Below are positions 54,101 through 64,000 of a stretch of 64,000 nt of DNA, one piece after another. Location of the stretch: NCBI GenBank assembly GCA_001566295.1, contig KQ964270.1, positions 294,784 through 358,783 of the forward strand. Direction: 5' to 3'. The stretch's first letter is position 1. Each line of letters starts with the position of its first letter. Made by a program: the position numbers and the translations under genes. The notes under the pieces were generated by a model, which worked only from the letters and a program-made list of their open reading frames with translations, had not been told where the DNA came from and made no database searches. This DNA is from Microdochium bolleyi. Its lineage: Eukaryota > Ascomycota > Sordariomycetes > Xylariales > Microdochiaceae.

Positions 54101-57100
54101 TCGAGCCGCAGCCCGTTTGTACTCTGTGCTCTGCATTGTTGATCGCGGTGGGCCGTCCACGGTGAGGGCGGCTGCAGCCACTCGATGATCGTGATCCCGC
54201 AGAACTAGCGACCGCTAAGCCATCGTTCTCGTTTTCCGTATTCCGAATACATCATGGTGATCAACGGCTGCGGCGATCGCTGCTCCTGCGCAACTGCTGC
54301 ACAAAACTGTTCATAGGGGATCTCGGAATGAGCAGCTGCTTGCGATCCTAGCCCCAGTCGCCCGTGCGGAGCTGAAGCAGGGGCGCTGGGATCCCATGTC
54401 CTCAACGAGCCCCCTAGCCTTGTCACTTGACCACATCTGGACTCCCCCTCCTTCGTGATCCGCTCTTTGCGGACACGACTCGGGTGCCAAGAATTAAGGT
54501 GCTGGCTGAGTCAGTCTCGGCCCAGTCGGCCACCCGACGGCGGCGATGCGGTGCATCAGGGCGCCTGCCGAGCTCTGCGTCGCCTCGTGTCAGCTAGCCT
54601 TGGCGGCAAGGCCTCGCTGTCATGCGGTCAAGACAAGTAGACCATCGAGAGTCCGCGGACACGGATGTTGTCAACATGAGATCAGAGCAGGGTCGGGTGG
54701 TCTCCTCCTGCCACGAATCGAGGTGATGGTCGCAAGAGGCGCCTGGTGTGGAAAACCAACTGACTGGGGTGGCCCACCCCAAAGTCCAATACTGGTGGAG
54801 TTCTAGAAGCTCCGTGCTAAAGAGCGGCAGATGTAACCCCTGGAGCCGGCTGCGCTCTGGCCCCAGACTCTGGATGAGTTACGCTAATATGAATTCGTGC
54901 TGAGCATCGTCCCGAGGCTCAGACTGCGAAGGGAGCCTGCGCTCTTTCGCGTGCCTTTCCTTTTGGGCCCAGAAAAGCCAGCGCAGAATCACTAGACCCA
55001 GCGTATCAGTGATTCTTGGCTCTCTCTTCACGAGCCGCCTGCGGGACCCAATACGGCACCCCTTTCAATCATCCTGGGCCATGGTCCGGCAGCCGTCCTC
55101 CATGCCCCTCTGACGTAAAATCGACATTTTGAACAATTAACGTTAGGCAGCCGTTGTAGATTTGCGGACGGCAAGGGAAGCTCCCGTGTCTCATTTCCCG
55201 CCGCCTTCATTGCCAAACACCGCAAGCACGTGAGTCTGCACCCTTCACTTAGGGGGCCACAAGCTAGCGTCGCTCAAATGACCTTGATCAGGGCAATGTC
55301 CAGAATGTGCCTGTCAGGCCTGATCCAACGAGTCAAGCCTCACGCTCCATCCAGTGGCATGATTGCCCTATGTATGTACCACGCGGCACACCCACGCGGC
55401 GGCCGAAGGCTCAGGACTGCCAGCGTAGCATTGTTGCAGAGCGCCAATACCACACTCCAACAGTCAATAGCAGGCATTTTTGATCACCCAGGTCAGTTCT
55501 GAAAAGCAGGTACAGACCTTATTAAGTGGATTCGAGTGATTGTCTCGGTCTGAGTCGTAATGACTCCGTAATGTGCGTGCTCCCCGGCCCCCCCAAGATT
55601 TAGGTTAAACCCATGGCGCGTTTTGGTCGGATGATGCGGCCGACGCATTAAGCACGCGAAAATGACGGTCGCAATTTACATGTGCCTGACGCCGGATATA
55701 CCATGCTTGCCAAGTCCAAATGCACCGGCGATGCCGAGACGCGCTCATCAATGGGCGTAATGTACATGATCTCATGAGACCCGTTAGACGAGTCTGGGAG
55801 TGGACTTGCAATCGGGCGCCCCGGCCGAGAGATCGACTGTCGACAGGTTTGACGCCTCCATCGTTCCAGAACAAAATGTTTTATGCAATTCAAAATCCCG
55901 GGGTCCCCCATGTTATGCGTCCTGGTCATTGCTGTTGGACCCGGAACAGCCTTGCACACTATACAGTTCACCACTTATCTATCTTGAGAAGATGATCTTC
56001 GTCGGGGTGCAATGGCGCTGCGTGGACAAGCTGCCCCAGAATCGCGGTGCACACAGCACGAGCGAGATTCCCAAGGTGCCATGAAAAGTAAACCGCGGTA
56101 GATTTCCTCGGCAATCGGCTGCAGGCAATACCGAAGTCGCTGTAGAGGATAAACCTGAACTCTTCTATGTTCTTTAATGATAGATTTTGATTGAAACGAT
56201 GATTTGTACCTCGGGTTGGTTGGAGCGTTCTGTATGAAACACAAGGGTAAGTAAATAAGAATGCCGGAGACATACGGTATCAATTATTACGGCAGCAACA
56301 ACTATCAATCCGCCTAAATAAAGCGGTTTCTGTTTACTTCGACTCATATGCTTTCACTGCGGGGACTTTTTAGGAGCTTCCGAAAAGTGAGATTTCTCGT
56401 TATTGAGAAGACGATGCAAGCCGTGACCGAGTTGAGCTCAGTCATGTAATAATCAAAAGTGGGAGGGGAGTCAAGCCGTTTTTTGTGCCATACTGTCTGC
56501 AGTAGCTACGTTACGTTGTGAGACTATACGCCAGTCTGAAGGCAAACCGCGCAAAGGGTCCTCAATCAAATTGCAAATCGCGAGTCTCTCAGGCATGCCA
56601 CATCGCATTCATAAGAATATGTATTGGTGATTCGAGGTGAGACAAGTGGTACTGATACTATGGAAGAATTACTTCGTAGCCATGTCAGTTGTGTTCATTG
56701 CAACCTGCGTGTCGGGTTGGCAAGGGTCACGAGTGCAAGGATAGCAATCCTGCAGGATTAACGCTGCTGGATGTGGCAAGCTGTGGAGTTTTGGAACACT
56801 GTAGGAATCATTAACTGACGTCAGGACCAAGGACAAACTCAGTTCATTGGGCAGTCTACGGTATATATTGCGACAAAGCATGCATAATTGAGAGTAACTG
56901 GTTCCTCGAACTCGCAGTAACGTGACTTCAAGAATTTTCCAATCACCAATGAAAATGTCCCGTCGAATGGGTGACAGATGCTTCTACCACAAGGGAGCTC
57001 ACACACATACTTCACAACGTGATCTGAGAGTATAAAGCACCATGGAACGACCAACGTTCTCTCACCATCATCAACCTGCACCCGCGAACACCACCAGCTT

Positions 57101-57284
57101 CTATCAAAAACAGCACCATAACAATCCCTCAGACCTTGAGGCGTGGTACCTACAGCATCCCCAGAATCTGATCGGTCAGTCGTCAACCCCTGGATTTCAT
57201 TCGCTATTTCTACTTTCAACATACTTCCCTGTGCCTGAGACAACGCTAAACTGAGGCCCAACACAGTTACTTTCCACCTTCGAC
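51186..57284. other. Gene-sparse block of 6.1 kb
   Basis: The longest interval without a supported gene. Frames of up to about 140 codons overlap on both strands without domains, biased codon use or splice continuity. No transposon protein, terminal repeat, tRNA or strongly AT-rich decay was seen. The last 250 bp contain the TATA box and leader of the secreted-protein gene at 57285. Confidence 0.5.
57031..57036 (+). promoter_or_regulatory. TATA box of the small secreted-protein gene
   Basis: TATAAA preceded by GAGAG. Transcription would begin about 30 bp downstream, in a CT/CA-rich stretch near 57060-57080, giving a leader of some 210 nt. The ATG at 57042 lies before that start and would not be transcribed. 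Confidence 0.5.
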
Positions 57285-57671
57285 ATGCAATTCCCCGTTC
57301 TTTCCACAGCATTCGCGTTCCTGGCGCTCAGCACCGGAGCTATCGGCGCCAACATCGAGATCCACCGCGTCGTCGGTCCGGCGGCCAAGGTGCAGCACAC
57401 CGTCACACTCATCACTGACGACGGAAAGCGCCACTACCACGGGCCGCTCTTCCAACAGTGCAAGTCCGACTTCAGCTACGAGTTTGTGAAGGAGCTCTGT
57501 GTCGACACCCTTCCGATGAGTGTGGTCTGGACGAAAAGTCCTGACAAGAAGGTGTGCTTCAAGATGACGGCGGACAGGCATGAGAATTGTGGCTTCAATA
57601 TTGCCTGCAAGTACGGCGACTGCCAGACCTGTATCACGGAGTGGTATTCGGAGACGCCCTGCCCGACCTGA
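57285..57671 (+). CDS. Small cysteine-rich secreted protein (effector candidate)
   Basis: 128 codons, single exon. The first 22 residues (MQFPVLSTAFAFLALSTGAI, then GA) form a clear signal peptide. The mature protein of about 106 residues has exactly eight cysteines (in QQCKS, ELCVD, KVCFK, ENCGF, IACKY, DCQTC and TPCPT), an even number suited to four disulfides. No transmembrane segment, GPI tail or known domain is seen. Small size, secretion, cysteine content and a gene-poor setting are the usual criteria for a fungal effector or antimicrobial protein; function is not shown. It converges with the short-chain dehydrogenase gene, with 150 bp between stops. Confidence 0.8.
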   Translation: MQFPVLSTAFAFLALSTGAIGANIEIHRVVGPAAKVQHTVTLITDDGKRHYHGPLFQQCKSDFSYEFVKELCVDTLPMSVVWTKSPDKKVCFKMTADRHENCGFNIACKYGDCQTCITEWYSETPCPT

Positions 57672-57821
57672 TCGACGGCGCTCGCATAAAGTGTTGGTAT
57701 TGAGGAAAGACATAGCAAAAGCTTATAACACAAATGCCAGCTCAAGCTCTAAATACACTGTTTCCCGCGCAAGTACAGGAATGCAACTACGACTTTCGTT
57801 TCCAGAAAGCCCCGTTCTGCT

Positions 57822-58941
57822 CTACCACGCTGTATACCCTCCATCAATCACAAGATTCGAGCCCGTCGCGAAACTCGAAGCATCCGACATGAGCCACAGC
57901 GCCGCGCTCTTGAACTCCTCGGGCTCCGCCAGCCGGCCAAGCATGTTCGCATTCTTCCACCCTTCGATCTGCTCCTTCTCGAACACGTCCTCGAGCATCG
58001 ACGTCTTGATGTTCCCCGGGCTGATGCAGTTCACCCTGATCCCGCCGGTCCCGTCCTCTCTGCGCGGGCTCCACTCCATGGCCAGGCTGCGCGCGAGCTG
58101 GATCAGCGCGGCCTTGCCCGAGTTGTACACAGGCGTGTGCATCCCGCGGTTCGCGATGAGCCCGGACATGGACGCGATGAAGCAGATGCTGCCGGGGCAG
58201 CCGTGGCGCAGCATCTCGCGCGCGGCGAAGCGCGCTGTCATGAATGCCCCCGTGTAGTTGATGCGCAGCAGCCGGTCGACGTCCTCGGGCTCATAGTCGA
58301 GCGCGGGCGTGACCTGCTGGATCGCCGCGGCGGCGATGGCGCCGTCGAGGCGCCCGTGCGAGTCCGCGACCCTGCGGATGGAGTCGGCCAGTTTCGAGGT
58401 CTGCGTGACGTCTTGCTGGACGTAGCTGAGGCTGCTGTTGCTGTTCTCGGACCGGATGCGCTTCTGTGCTTCTTTCCAGTGGTCGTCGGGCTTGTCATGG
58501 TTGTCGAAGCAGTATACTAGCAATTGTCAGTATTTGCTAGGTCGTGAAGATGGCAGGGCAGGAAGAGCACAGCACTCACCTGTCGCTCCAGCCTCGCCTA
58601 GGGCTTCGGATAGTGTAAGGCCAAGCCCCTGTGCAGCCCCAGTCACGATAAACACCTTGCCCTCCAAATTGAAGTCTGTGGACTGCAATGATACGACAGA
58701 ATGTTAGCTACACATAGCTGAGAAGTTTGGAGTAAAGGGTCGATTTTTATCGCACCTTCCTTTGCGTGTTCGTCTGGCCCGTCGCCAAACAGCGTAATCC
58801 GAAGAGGGCAGGTTGTCTAGGCGCAGGGTTGAATCGGTACGGTGTCGACAAGGCGGACCTTCTGGTGCCCTGTAGAACATGGGCGCTTGATGTTGTTCGG
58901 GCTGCTGCTACCCGAGATAATTTGGCAAGCATTATGTCCAT
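57822..58941 (-). CDS. Short-chain dehydrogenase/reductase with mitochondrial-type presequence
   Basis: Exons are 58941-58756, 58682-58580 and 58516-57822 (minus), giving 327 residues. Exon 1 is an Arg/Ser/Ala-rich, almost acid-free leader (MLAKLSRVAAARTTSSAHVL) typical of mitochondrial import. The Rossmann fold starts at FNLEGKVFIVTGAAQGLGLT, with the TGxxxGxG motif at 76-83. The catalytic set is Asn183, Ser214 (IASMSG), Tyr227 and Lys231 (YNSGK). The usual NNAG is AAAA, close to the AAAG found in sugar-alcohol dehydrogenases such as arabinitol or mannitol dehydrogenase. The C-terminal NLVIDGGYTAW is also typical of that group. Substrate is inferred as a polyol or ketose. An alternative start at 59016 lengthens the leader by 25 residues. 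Confidence 0.82.
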
Positions 58942-60227
58942 CGCTTCCTCAGTGTACAGAATGATTTGTGTATATTGGTGTTTGTCTTCTAACTTTCTGC
59001 TGTCCTTCACGAGCAAGATATAACAGAATTAGGCAACACCAAGCCTCTCATTATAGAGATACTGAAAGTGGGGCTGGTTTACGTATGGATGATGCTCTAC
59101 AGGGAGCCCATCAAGGAAGCGCACGGATCTGGCTGTGTATGCCTCAAAGATGGTCGAGTCAGGAGGTTTTGTTCCATGCCCCGGCCATCGCAAAAGGAGG
59201 GAGCAGTGCTGATCTTGCAGGGATCCGGGTGAGGCGTGAGATCCGCGACAAGCCGATTGGTGCTTGTGCATGTTGTACTTTATCGCGGACACCGGACACT
59301 AAGATGGTGTTACTGCGTTACTCCAGCCAAAAATATTTAATGGCATAGCAGTACACGACAAGCGAAGGTCTGGAAAAAGTTCTCATACCTCGTAAAGAGT
59401 CCCAGCTCACCTAAGCCTCTCTCCAAAGACAAGATACAAGCTTCCCTAGGGTTTGCCAGAGTATGCTCCGGCCCATGTCTTTATCACAGCGACGTCGCGA
59501 TGCGGTCTGCAGGGCCCAGTATTCCGGTCACAATGACGTAATGTCGCCAAGATCTTGCAGATGACCACAACTTGGCCATGCCCATCGTGGTTTCGCAGGG
59601 GGTGCCCGCAAGTCTGACAGGTGGCCCGGACGGTGCTCAATCTAGAAGGATCAGACATGAAACGTCAGACGCTTGCTGAGGCTGTGTTGGGCGATCCGAG
59701 TCGGATGTCGGACGGTTCCCGACACATCACTCCCCCACGACTTGGAACGATCCTGTTATTCGGACCAAAGTCTCCGGCTTGCCACAGGACCTGAAAGAGG
59801 AGCGGTAACCCTTTATTGGCACGTAAGGCATGAGCTCGAAGTGTCTTCAACATTGCTAAGCAGATAGGTCAACGTGGCTCGTGAACCTTCTACAAACATA
59901 CTTCCATCGAGCCGGTCTTGACGCACTGCTAGTAGTTGGTGCGTCGAACAAGGCTTTGTTTTGGGGGCCTAGGCAGGACCCGATAGGTGTAATCACCCGC
60001 AATGGAAAGTCTTCAGTATGGGTGATTTCTGAAGAGGGGGATTGAGAATGCCCTGGATGGAGGCTCGGTACGGTACGTGCCCTGAGGTACCTTATCCTTA
60101 TCGGGCTTATCGCCCGTGATCCTCAGGCCTCGCTCTCGGCCGATAGCCTGCCCCTGCTGCCACGGCTTTGGGGCATCACACTTCCTTCTTCCGGTCTCGT
60201 ACGTGCCTGCACGAACGAAGCCATGGG
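58942..60227. other. Divergent intergenic region
   Basis: 1.3 kb between the dehydrogenase (minus) and the Zn2Cys6 regulator (plus). It should hold both promoters. No gene, repeat or RNA was recognised. Confidence 0.5.
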
Positions 60228-62092
60228 ATGGCTTCCCAGACGCCGGCGAAACGCCCAAGGCCGTCAGCGACGCATCATGACGAGCTGGAGCTGAATGCGA
60301 TCCCCTGCCAGCGCTGGCGAGCACGCAAGGTCAAGGTCCGCATCATGCCCTCCCTCGCACGACTGGTCGCCCACCACCTGTCCTGGCTAATACTGTGACG
60401 TGCATAGTGCGGCGGTGAGTTTCCAAGATGCCTCGGCTGCGTCAAGGCCAACACCGAGTGCATGATATGCGATCCGACGGCGTCGAGGGCGTATACACGA
60501 ACGTATGATGCCTGCCTTGTTCCGTGTGCTTTGGGCCACGCACGAGGAAGTGCACGCTAATCTCTCTGCGTCTAGTGAAGTTCATGATCTACAGCGCCGG
60601 TTGGCAGAGCTGCAGGCAAGGTCGCAAGATTTATTCCGTGATGGCACAAACCTCGCCAGAGAAGGCGGGTCGTCTTCGGAGCCAGATTCCTCTCCTAGGA
60701 AGACCAACCGCTTTGTGGGCCAGGAAGCTGGTGTGAGGTACGTCGGACCAAGTCTTTTTTGGGATCAACTCTAAATTCGACCCCTAACATTCTCTCTTCA
60801 GCTATTTGCTATCGCGACTTCAGACGCTCCCAGAGTCTTCCCGACCTCGGTCTCCTGAGGGCCGTACACACGACTCCCTGACACAGCTGGCCCGGGTCGA
60901 GTATCACGGTCCGCATCCCTTCCCGTCCCACCGCACAGCAAAAGAGGCCATAGATGAGTAGTAAGTATCTAAATCCGCGTTATTTCACTGGGGACAAAGA
61001 AGTGCTCCTGACCCACTCCCAGCTTCCGCGAGTTTCATGTAGCACATCCCATACTAGACCACGACACCCTGTTGACGTGGCTGGATCTACAGCCGGGGAT
61101 GCTGAGCAAAGAACAATCCACTCTTTCGGCAGCTGAGAAGAGAAGGTTGTTCCAGCTGAACATGGCCATGGCGCTTGGGAGCATCCGGCTCTATCGTGAT
61201 GGACGGTTCGGCTTGCACCCGTTTGGCTTCTTCACGGCCGCGCTCGAAATCGACCCCCCTGCCGCGTCCTGCTTCCACGACGTCGAAGGCGTTCAGAACT
61301 TGATCCTCATCGCTCGCTTTGGAGTGTACTACAATATCGGCTGCTCACTGTGGGAGCTAGGCCGTCTCTGTATCCGCACCTGCATCGAGCTCGGCCTCCA
61401 TCAAGAGCTTTCGAGTGGAACCTCGAGGACCCCGGAACAGGTTGAGAAGCACCGGAAAGTCATGTGGGAGTCGTACCTCCTGGATAGACTGTCCTCCCTC
61501 ACGCTGGGAAGACCCTTTGCAATCAGCGATGCCGACGTCCAGACCCCTTTGCCAGAGGTCACGACCCCTCTTCCACACGGAGCAACAATGTCGGCATTTG
61601 ACTGGCTGGTGAGCATGCGACGGCTATCGTCGCGTATCTACATGGCCATGGAACACTGCAAGTCTGCGGCGCAGCTCCCCTCCACACTCAGCTCTTTACG
61701 CCTCGCCGCCAACGACGACGCAGTCGACTTGGGTACTATCTTCCAGCTTCTGAGGACATTCCACTCGGAGCTGCGCGCCCTGCGCAATGCGGCGCCCTCT
61801 GTGGTGGGCTCGCGCTGCCTCTACGAGGCCTGTGAGTTTTTTGAGCTCACGTACCAGGAGGAGAGGCTCCGGCTGTTCCGCACTGCGATCGAGACCCTGG
61901 CCGCGAGCGAGAAGCTTCCGCCGACCACGCTGTTGCGCCCGTGTCTGCAAGCGGCGCATAGGATCATTAGTTCTTTCGATGTCCTGCGTGCGAGGAACCT
62001 GGTCACATTCTCCAGAGCGTCCACGCACCTCATCTTCATCGCGAGCCTGGTGGTCGTCGTGGTGCTCAAGACACACATGCACCAGCAGCAGC

Positions 62093-62129
<37 letters not shown>

Positions 62130-62778
62130 GCACAATAATAACAGCGAGGAGCAAAGAGGAGCAGGGGCAGGACTACCTCACGCACCGGTCTCAGACATCG
62201 ACGTACAAGACTGGCTTAAAGATCTCGACGAGGAGCCGCTCGACCCGGGATCAGACGTAGCCTGGGATGTGCTCTCTACGGCCGAGTCCCTACTGAGCTG
62301 GTTCGGCGATTCGATGCCCGACATGGCCGTCTATAGCCGCTCGTTCCGGAGCACAATCAACCAGCTCCGACAGTGCGGGCGTGCAGTCCGGCCAGCCCAT
62401 AGAGCAGCAGCTCACCAGGACACTGGCAAACCTGCGAACGGCGACCAGGTCGCGGATGCGGTAGTTGCATGGGCGCCGCCGCAGGACTTCCCCACTGCGC
62501 TAGGGCCAATGGACGCCCATATTGCTAGTAGGCTCTGCGATTCTGCTAACGGCGCCGCGTGGACGGGGTGGGAGATGTCAACCAGCTATGCCGAGCCGAA
62601 TCACGACGGGGGAGAGGGAGTATTTGGTGGTCCCTGGGTAGACAGCTTGGGCATGCCCGGAACCTGGCTGCCCTTTGCCGACATTGCGGGCATGGACCGC
62701 ATTGCAACCGACATGTCTGGGTTCGTCTGGGACACCATGATCCACTGGCCAGGAGACTCACCCGAGTTTCCCTTCTAA
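60228..62778 (+). CDS. Zn2Cys6-type transcription factor with altered zinc cluster
   Basis: Five exons: 60228-60335, 60408-60502, 60576-60737, 60802-60960 and 61023-62778, 759 residues. Joining exons 1 and 2 gives the spacing C27-x2-W30-x6-C37-x6-C44-x2-C47-x6-C54. This is exactly the Zn2Cys6 pattern, except that the second ligand is Trp (TGG at 60315-60317). A short coiled coil follows (EVHDLQRRLAELQARSQD). The middle-homology domain (Fungal_trans) runs from about 190 to 500 and includes GVYYNIGCSLWELGRLCIRT and MWESYLLDRLSSLTLGRPFA. A run of about 17 Gln (62083-62131) lies in the C-terminal part. Intron 1 has a weak GTCCGC donor; the others are GTATGA, GTACGT and GTAAGT. Targets are unknown. 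The neighbours suggest carbohydrate or hydroxyacid metabolism. Confidence 0.85.
62083..62131 (+). repeat. CAG/CAA repeat encoding poly-Gln
   Basis: Mixed CAG then CAA codons in the reading frame of the transcription factor, about 17 Gln in a row. Length polymorphism is likely. Confidence 0.9.
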
Positions 62779-62908
62779 TTTCTGATATTCCGGCATTGTC
62801 TTGTTCAGAACCTTTATCATCATACCCCGGACGAGGGATGCTTGGCTTTCTATCCACGTCTAGCTACGTACGTACACAAAAACGCCTCAAAATCATCATC
62901 AGCGCTCT

Positions 62909-63901
62909 CTAGAGCTTGGGATTCTCCATGAGGAACCGATATACCCCGTCCGTCGCGCCATTGATGGTCGCGATCTGCGTCTCGTCCGTCGCGGCGGCAA
63001 TGTGCGGCGTGCCGACGAACCGCGGGCTGCCCCAGAGCCGCTCGTACCTGGCGAGCGTGGGCGGCTCCTGGACGTGGCAGTCGAAGCCCGCGCCCCAGAT
63101 GGCGCCGCGCTCGAGCGCGTCGGCGAGGTCGTCCTCGTTGACGATGCCACCGCGCGCCGTGTTGAGCAGGATCGCCGTCTTCTTCATCCGCGCCAGCTGC
63201 GGCGCGGCGATCATGTCCCTTGTCGAGCTCGAGAGGGGCACGTGCAGCGTTACGACGTCCGAGGCCGCGAGCAGGGTGTCGAGGTCGTCTGTCCGCTCGT
63301 GCGGAATCTGCTCCCACGCGCCGCCGGAGTCGGCTTTGGGGTAGTACGGGTCGAACGCGATGACTTTAGCCTGCAGGCCGCCCAGCCACATCCTGGCCAC
63401 CGCCTGGCCGATGTGGCCCATGCCGACCACGCCGATGGTCTTGTTGGACAGGAGCATGCCCGCGACGGTCTCCTTGCGGATCGCCTCGCCGCTCTTCTGG
63501 CGCTCGACCATGTGCGGCACCTGCCGGGCGACGCTGAAGGCCAGGCAGGTTGCCATCTCGGCGACCGCTCCCGCGTTGAGCCCGGGAGTGTTGCAGACCC
63601 TGACGCCGCGGCGCCGGCAGGCCTCGAGGTCGATCTTGTCGAGCCCGACGCCCTGCTTGCCGATGACGCGGAGCTGCGGGGCGGCGGCGAGGTCGGCGTC
63701 GGTGATGTAGTAGTCCTTGATGAGGATGGCCTCGGCGTGGGCCCGCCAGCCACGGCCGCGCGGGTCCTCGAAGAGCACGCAGTCGAAGAGGCTCTGGGCG
63801 TGCTTGACGGCCTCTGGGTGGAAGTCGCTGAGGATCCAGAGCTGGGGCCTCGCGGGCGGGCGGCTGCTGCGCGTGTCGGCGTCGGGGACGTGTTCTCCCA
63901 T
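62909..63901 (-). CDS. D-isomer-specific 2-hydroxyacid dehydrogenase
   Basis: A 330-residue single exon. The NAD-binding motif is GVVGMGHIGQAVARMW in mid-protein, followed by an acidic residue after the second strand (VIAFDPYYP), which favours NAD+ over NADP+. Catalytic Arg lies in LLNTARGGIVNEDDLADAL, Glu in the following GAGFDCHVQEPP region, and His in the terminal GTPHIAAATDETQ. The substrate-domain block is VIGKQGVGLDKIDLEACRRRGVRV. Length matches glyoxylate/hydroxypyruvate reductases and related enzymes; the substrate cannot be fixed. It converges with the Zn2Cys6 regulator, with 130 bp between stops. A run of 25 G lies about 63 bp upstream of the start codon. Confidence 0.9.
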   Translation of the reverse strand: MGEHVPDADTRSSRPPARPQLWILSDFHPEAVKHAQSLFDCVLFEDPRGRGWRAHAEAILIKDYYITDADLAAAPQLRVIGKQGVGLDKIDLEACRRRGVRVCNTPGLNAGAVAEMATCLAFSVARQVPHMVERQKSGEAIRKETVAGMLLSNKTIGVVGMGHIGQAVARMWLGGLQAKVIAFDPYYPKADSGGAWEQIPHERTDDLDTLLAASDVVTLHVPLSSSTRDMIAAPQLARMKKTAILLNTARGGIVNEDDLADALERGAIWGAGFDCHVQEPPTLARYERLWGSPRFVGTPHIAAATDETQIATINGATDGVYRFLMENPKL

Positions 63902-63963
63902 CTTGTGGTCGGTTGCGGATGGGTTGTTGTTGGTGATAAGACTGATGGAATGAGGTCCTGGGT

Positions 63964-63988
63964 GGGGGGGGGGGGGGGGGGGGGGGGG
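63964..63988. repeat. Poly-G tract in the upstream region of the hydroxyacid dehydrogenase
   Basis: About 25 consecutive G on the plus strand (C on the coding strand). Its length in the assembly is probably unreliable. Confidence 0.9.
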
Positions 63989-64000
63989 AAAGCACGAGAT

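Overview
The window is nuclear DNA from a filamentous ascomycete, most likely a sordariomycete. The evidence is G+C-rich coding sequence, short introns (54-132 bp) with GTRAGT-type donors and CTRAY-type branch regions, one gene every 2-3 kb on both strands without operons, and typical fungal families (Zn2Cys6 regulator, cellobiose dehydrogenase with a CBM1, chitin deacetylase with a CBM18, PTR2, Arg82, Dbp4). Exon structures were assembled by eye, so each splice junction is a prediction. No tRNA, rRNA, CRISPR array, transposase or reverse transcriptase was recognised.

Layout. 1-5.6 kb: 3' part of a sulfotransferase-like gene, a membrane-anchored fucose-lectin-like protein and an orphan protein with a Rossmann-type glycine motif. 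5.8-9.9 kb: an RBM26/27-type RNA-binding protein facing away from histidinol-phosphatase. 10.9-16.3 kb: two basic proteins of unknown function and a vacuolar Ca2+/H+ exchanger. 17.3-19.4 kb: a PTR2-type peptide transporter. 19.4-24.2 kb: nothing recognised. 24.2-30.9 kb: an inositol polyphosphate multikinase, a scaffold gap inside a duplicated poly-G locus, an Mpv17/Sym1 protein and a Ctr copper transporter. 31.1-35.7 kb: divergent betaine aldehyde dehydrogenase and choline oxidase. 36.4-42.5 kb: the DEAD-box helicase Dbp4 and a five-exon cellobiose dehydrogenase. 45.3-51.2 kb: a secreted, probably GPI-anchored protein of unknown family, a small membrane protein, a doubtful small gene and a chitin deacetylase. 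51.2-57.3 kb: gene-sparse, ending at a small cysteine-rich secreted protein. 57.8-63.9 kb: a short-chain dehydrogenase with a mitochondrial-type presequence, a Zn2Cys6 regulator with an altered zinc cluster, and a D-2-hydroxyacid dehydrogenase.

Genes that clearly work together are few. Choline oxidase and betaine aldehyde dehydrogenase form a complete choline-to-glycine-betaine route, share one promoter region, and both end in a PTS1-type tripeptide (ARL and AKL), which predicts that the pathway runs in peroxisomes. Cellobiose dehydrogenase (extracellular electron donor for lignocellulose attack), chitin deacetylase (wall modification) and the 8-cysteine secreted protein suggest a plant-associated or litter-decaying life. 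The remaining genes are housekeeping.

The most unusual details are a Zn2Cys6 cluster whose second cysteine is tryptophan, a perfect 11-bp hairpin inside an 80-nt intron of the chitin deacetylase gene, a 12-nt last exon that supplies the final cysteine of the cellulose-binding module, and an apparent assembly duplication around a poly-G tract at 27.1-27.45 kb.
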